This document shows, one piece after another, positions 63,693 to 64,000 of a stretch of DNA of 64,000 nt. The position numbers and the translations under genes are program-made. The notes under the pieces are model-generated. The model was not told the origin of the DNA. It was given only the letters and a program-made list of their open reading frames with translations, and did no database searches. Location of the stretch: NCBI GenBank assembly GCA_016124655.1, contig WGNI01000002.1, positions 434,001 to 498,000 on the forward strand. Direction: 5' to 3'. The DNA is from Alphaproteobacteria bacterium (GTDB taxonomy: Bacteria > Pseudomonadota > Alphaproteobacteria > Caulobacterales > Aquidulcibacteraceae). How positions within the stretch are numbered: position 1 is the stretch's first letter; every line of letters begins with the position of its first letter.

Positions 63693-64000
63693 TCAACCGA
63701 GCGGATCGTCGCTCTCGCCCAGAATTTGCGGGAGCGACCAGCGCAGCGATTCATCGCGCGGGGCGGCTGGCTCTTCGGCCAAGAACGCAGCCTCAGAGAC
63801 GCGCAGGGCGCGCACGTGACGTTTCTCCAAATCTTGCTCAACAAGCCTGCGCAGCGTGGGGGTAAGAATGTCCTCAAGGGCGTTGCGCTCGCGTGCGATG
63901 GTTGAACTCCATCCACCTTGCGGCTGAGTGTTCTGCGTCCAAGCCAGCTTAAACAGATGCTCGATAATGGTCTCGAGACGGGAGTGGCATTCGCGGAGGT
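63693..64000 (-). CDS. DUF29 family protein (5' end off window)
   Basis: The frame is open from the right edge to TGA 63693, about 102 codons. It holds SRLETIIEHLFKLAWTQNTQ, then GGWSSTIARERNALEDILTP and LRRLVEQDLEK, the DUF29 helical pattern, with an acidic tail (QILGESDDPL). The N-terminus lies outside the window. DUF29 proteins are of unknown function. Confidence 0.78.
   Translation of the reverse strand, partial: LRECHSRLETIIEHLFKLAWTQNTQPQGGWSSTIARERNALEDILTPTLRRLVEQDLEKRHVRALRVSEAAFLAEEPAAPRDESLRWSLPQILGESDDPLG

Overview
The window is GC-rich DNA from an alphaproteobacterium, most likely a Caulobacterales/Hyphomonadaceae-type organism. The main evidence is a long division and cell-wall (dcw) cluster in alphaproteobacterial order followed by lpxC-bamD-ligA, an alphaproteobacterial RNase P RNA, a UrcA-family protein, DUF4169 and RHH_4 small proteins, and PHA genes. 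This placement is an inference from gene content; no species can be named from the sequence alone.

Layout. 1-2.9 kb: a divergent glycosyltransferase pair (ArnT-like GT39, GT2) with a membrane protein. 2.9-15.5 kb: ordinary accessory genes, including PHA metabolism (phaB, phaA, phaR), a VapBC toxin-antitoxin pair, a PncC-type amidase, a serine hydrolase gene broken by an in-frame amber codon, an M48 lipoprotein protease, a fasciclin protein, a TerB-DnaJ protein, an EamA transporter and an AmpD-like amidase. 15.6-16.05 kb: rnpB. 16.1-36 kb: the dcw cluster mraZ-rsmH-ftsL-ftsI-murE-murF-mraY-murD-ftsW-murG-murC-[Uma2]-murB-[antisense TIR-like gene]-ddl-ftsQ-ftsA-ftsZ. Most genes overlap by four bases (ATGA/GTGA), so they are probably translationally coupled. 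A putative MraZ box array lies upstream of mraZ. 36-42.8 kb: a Sel1-like protein, a TPR protein, lpxC, bamD and ligA; recN, which usually sits between bamD and ligA in this group, is absent. 43-64 kb: an accessory zone with aminopeptidase P, prmA, a metallo-beta-lactamase-fold lipoprotein, uvrD, an ArsR/SRPBCC operon, an OYE-family oxidoreductase, a CoA transferase, CcdAB, fumC and a partial DUF29 gene.

The least ordinary part is 46.8-56.6 kb. Three TIR-domain proteins with the same N-terminal module carry three different C-terminal modules: MORN repeats, a DUF805 membrane domain, and a transmembrane helix plus an extracytoplasmic four-cysteine domain. That cysteine domain also occurs alone in a secreted protein encoded 9 kb away, and the two genes share a 57-base block with one mismatch. 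A fourth, degenerate TIR-like membrane protein lies antisense inside the dcw cluster. Together they suggest a modular TIR family tied to the envelope; its function is unknown.

The window is also rich in interspersed palindromic elements. One long palindrome family sits between murE and murF, where its end merges into the murF ribosome binding site, and again in frame inside uvrD. Other families form direct or tandem repeats at 3985-4136, 11488-11681, 56880-57224 and 62039-62187. No CRISPR array, tRNA gene, transposase or prophage was seen.
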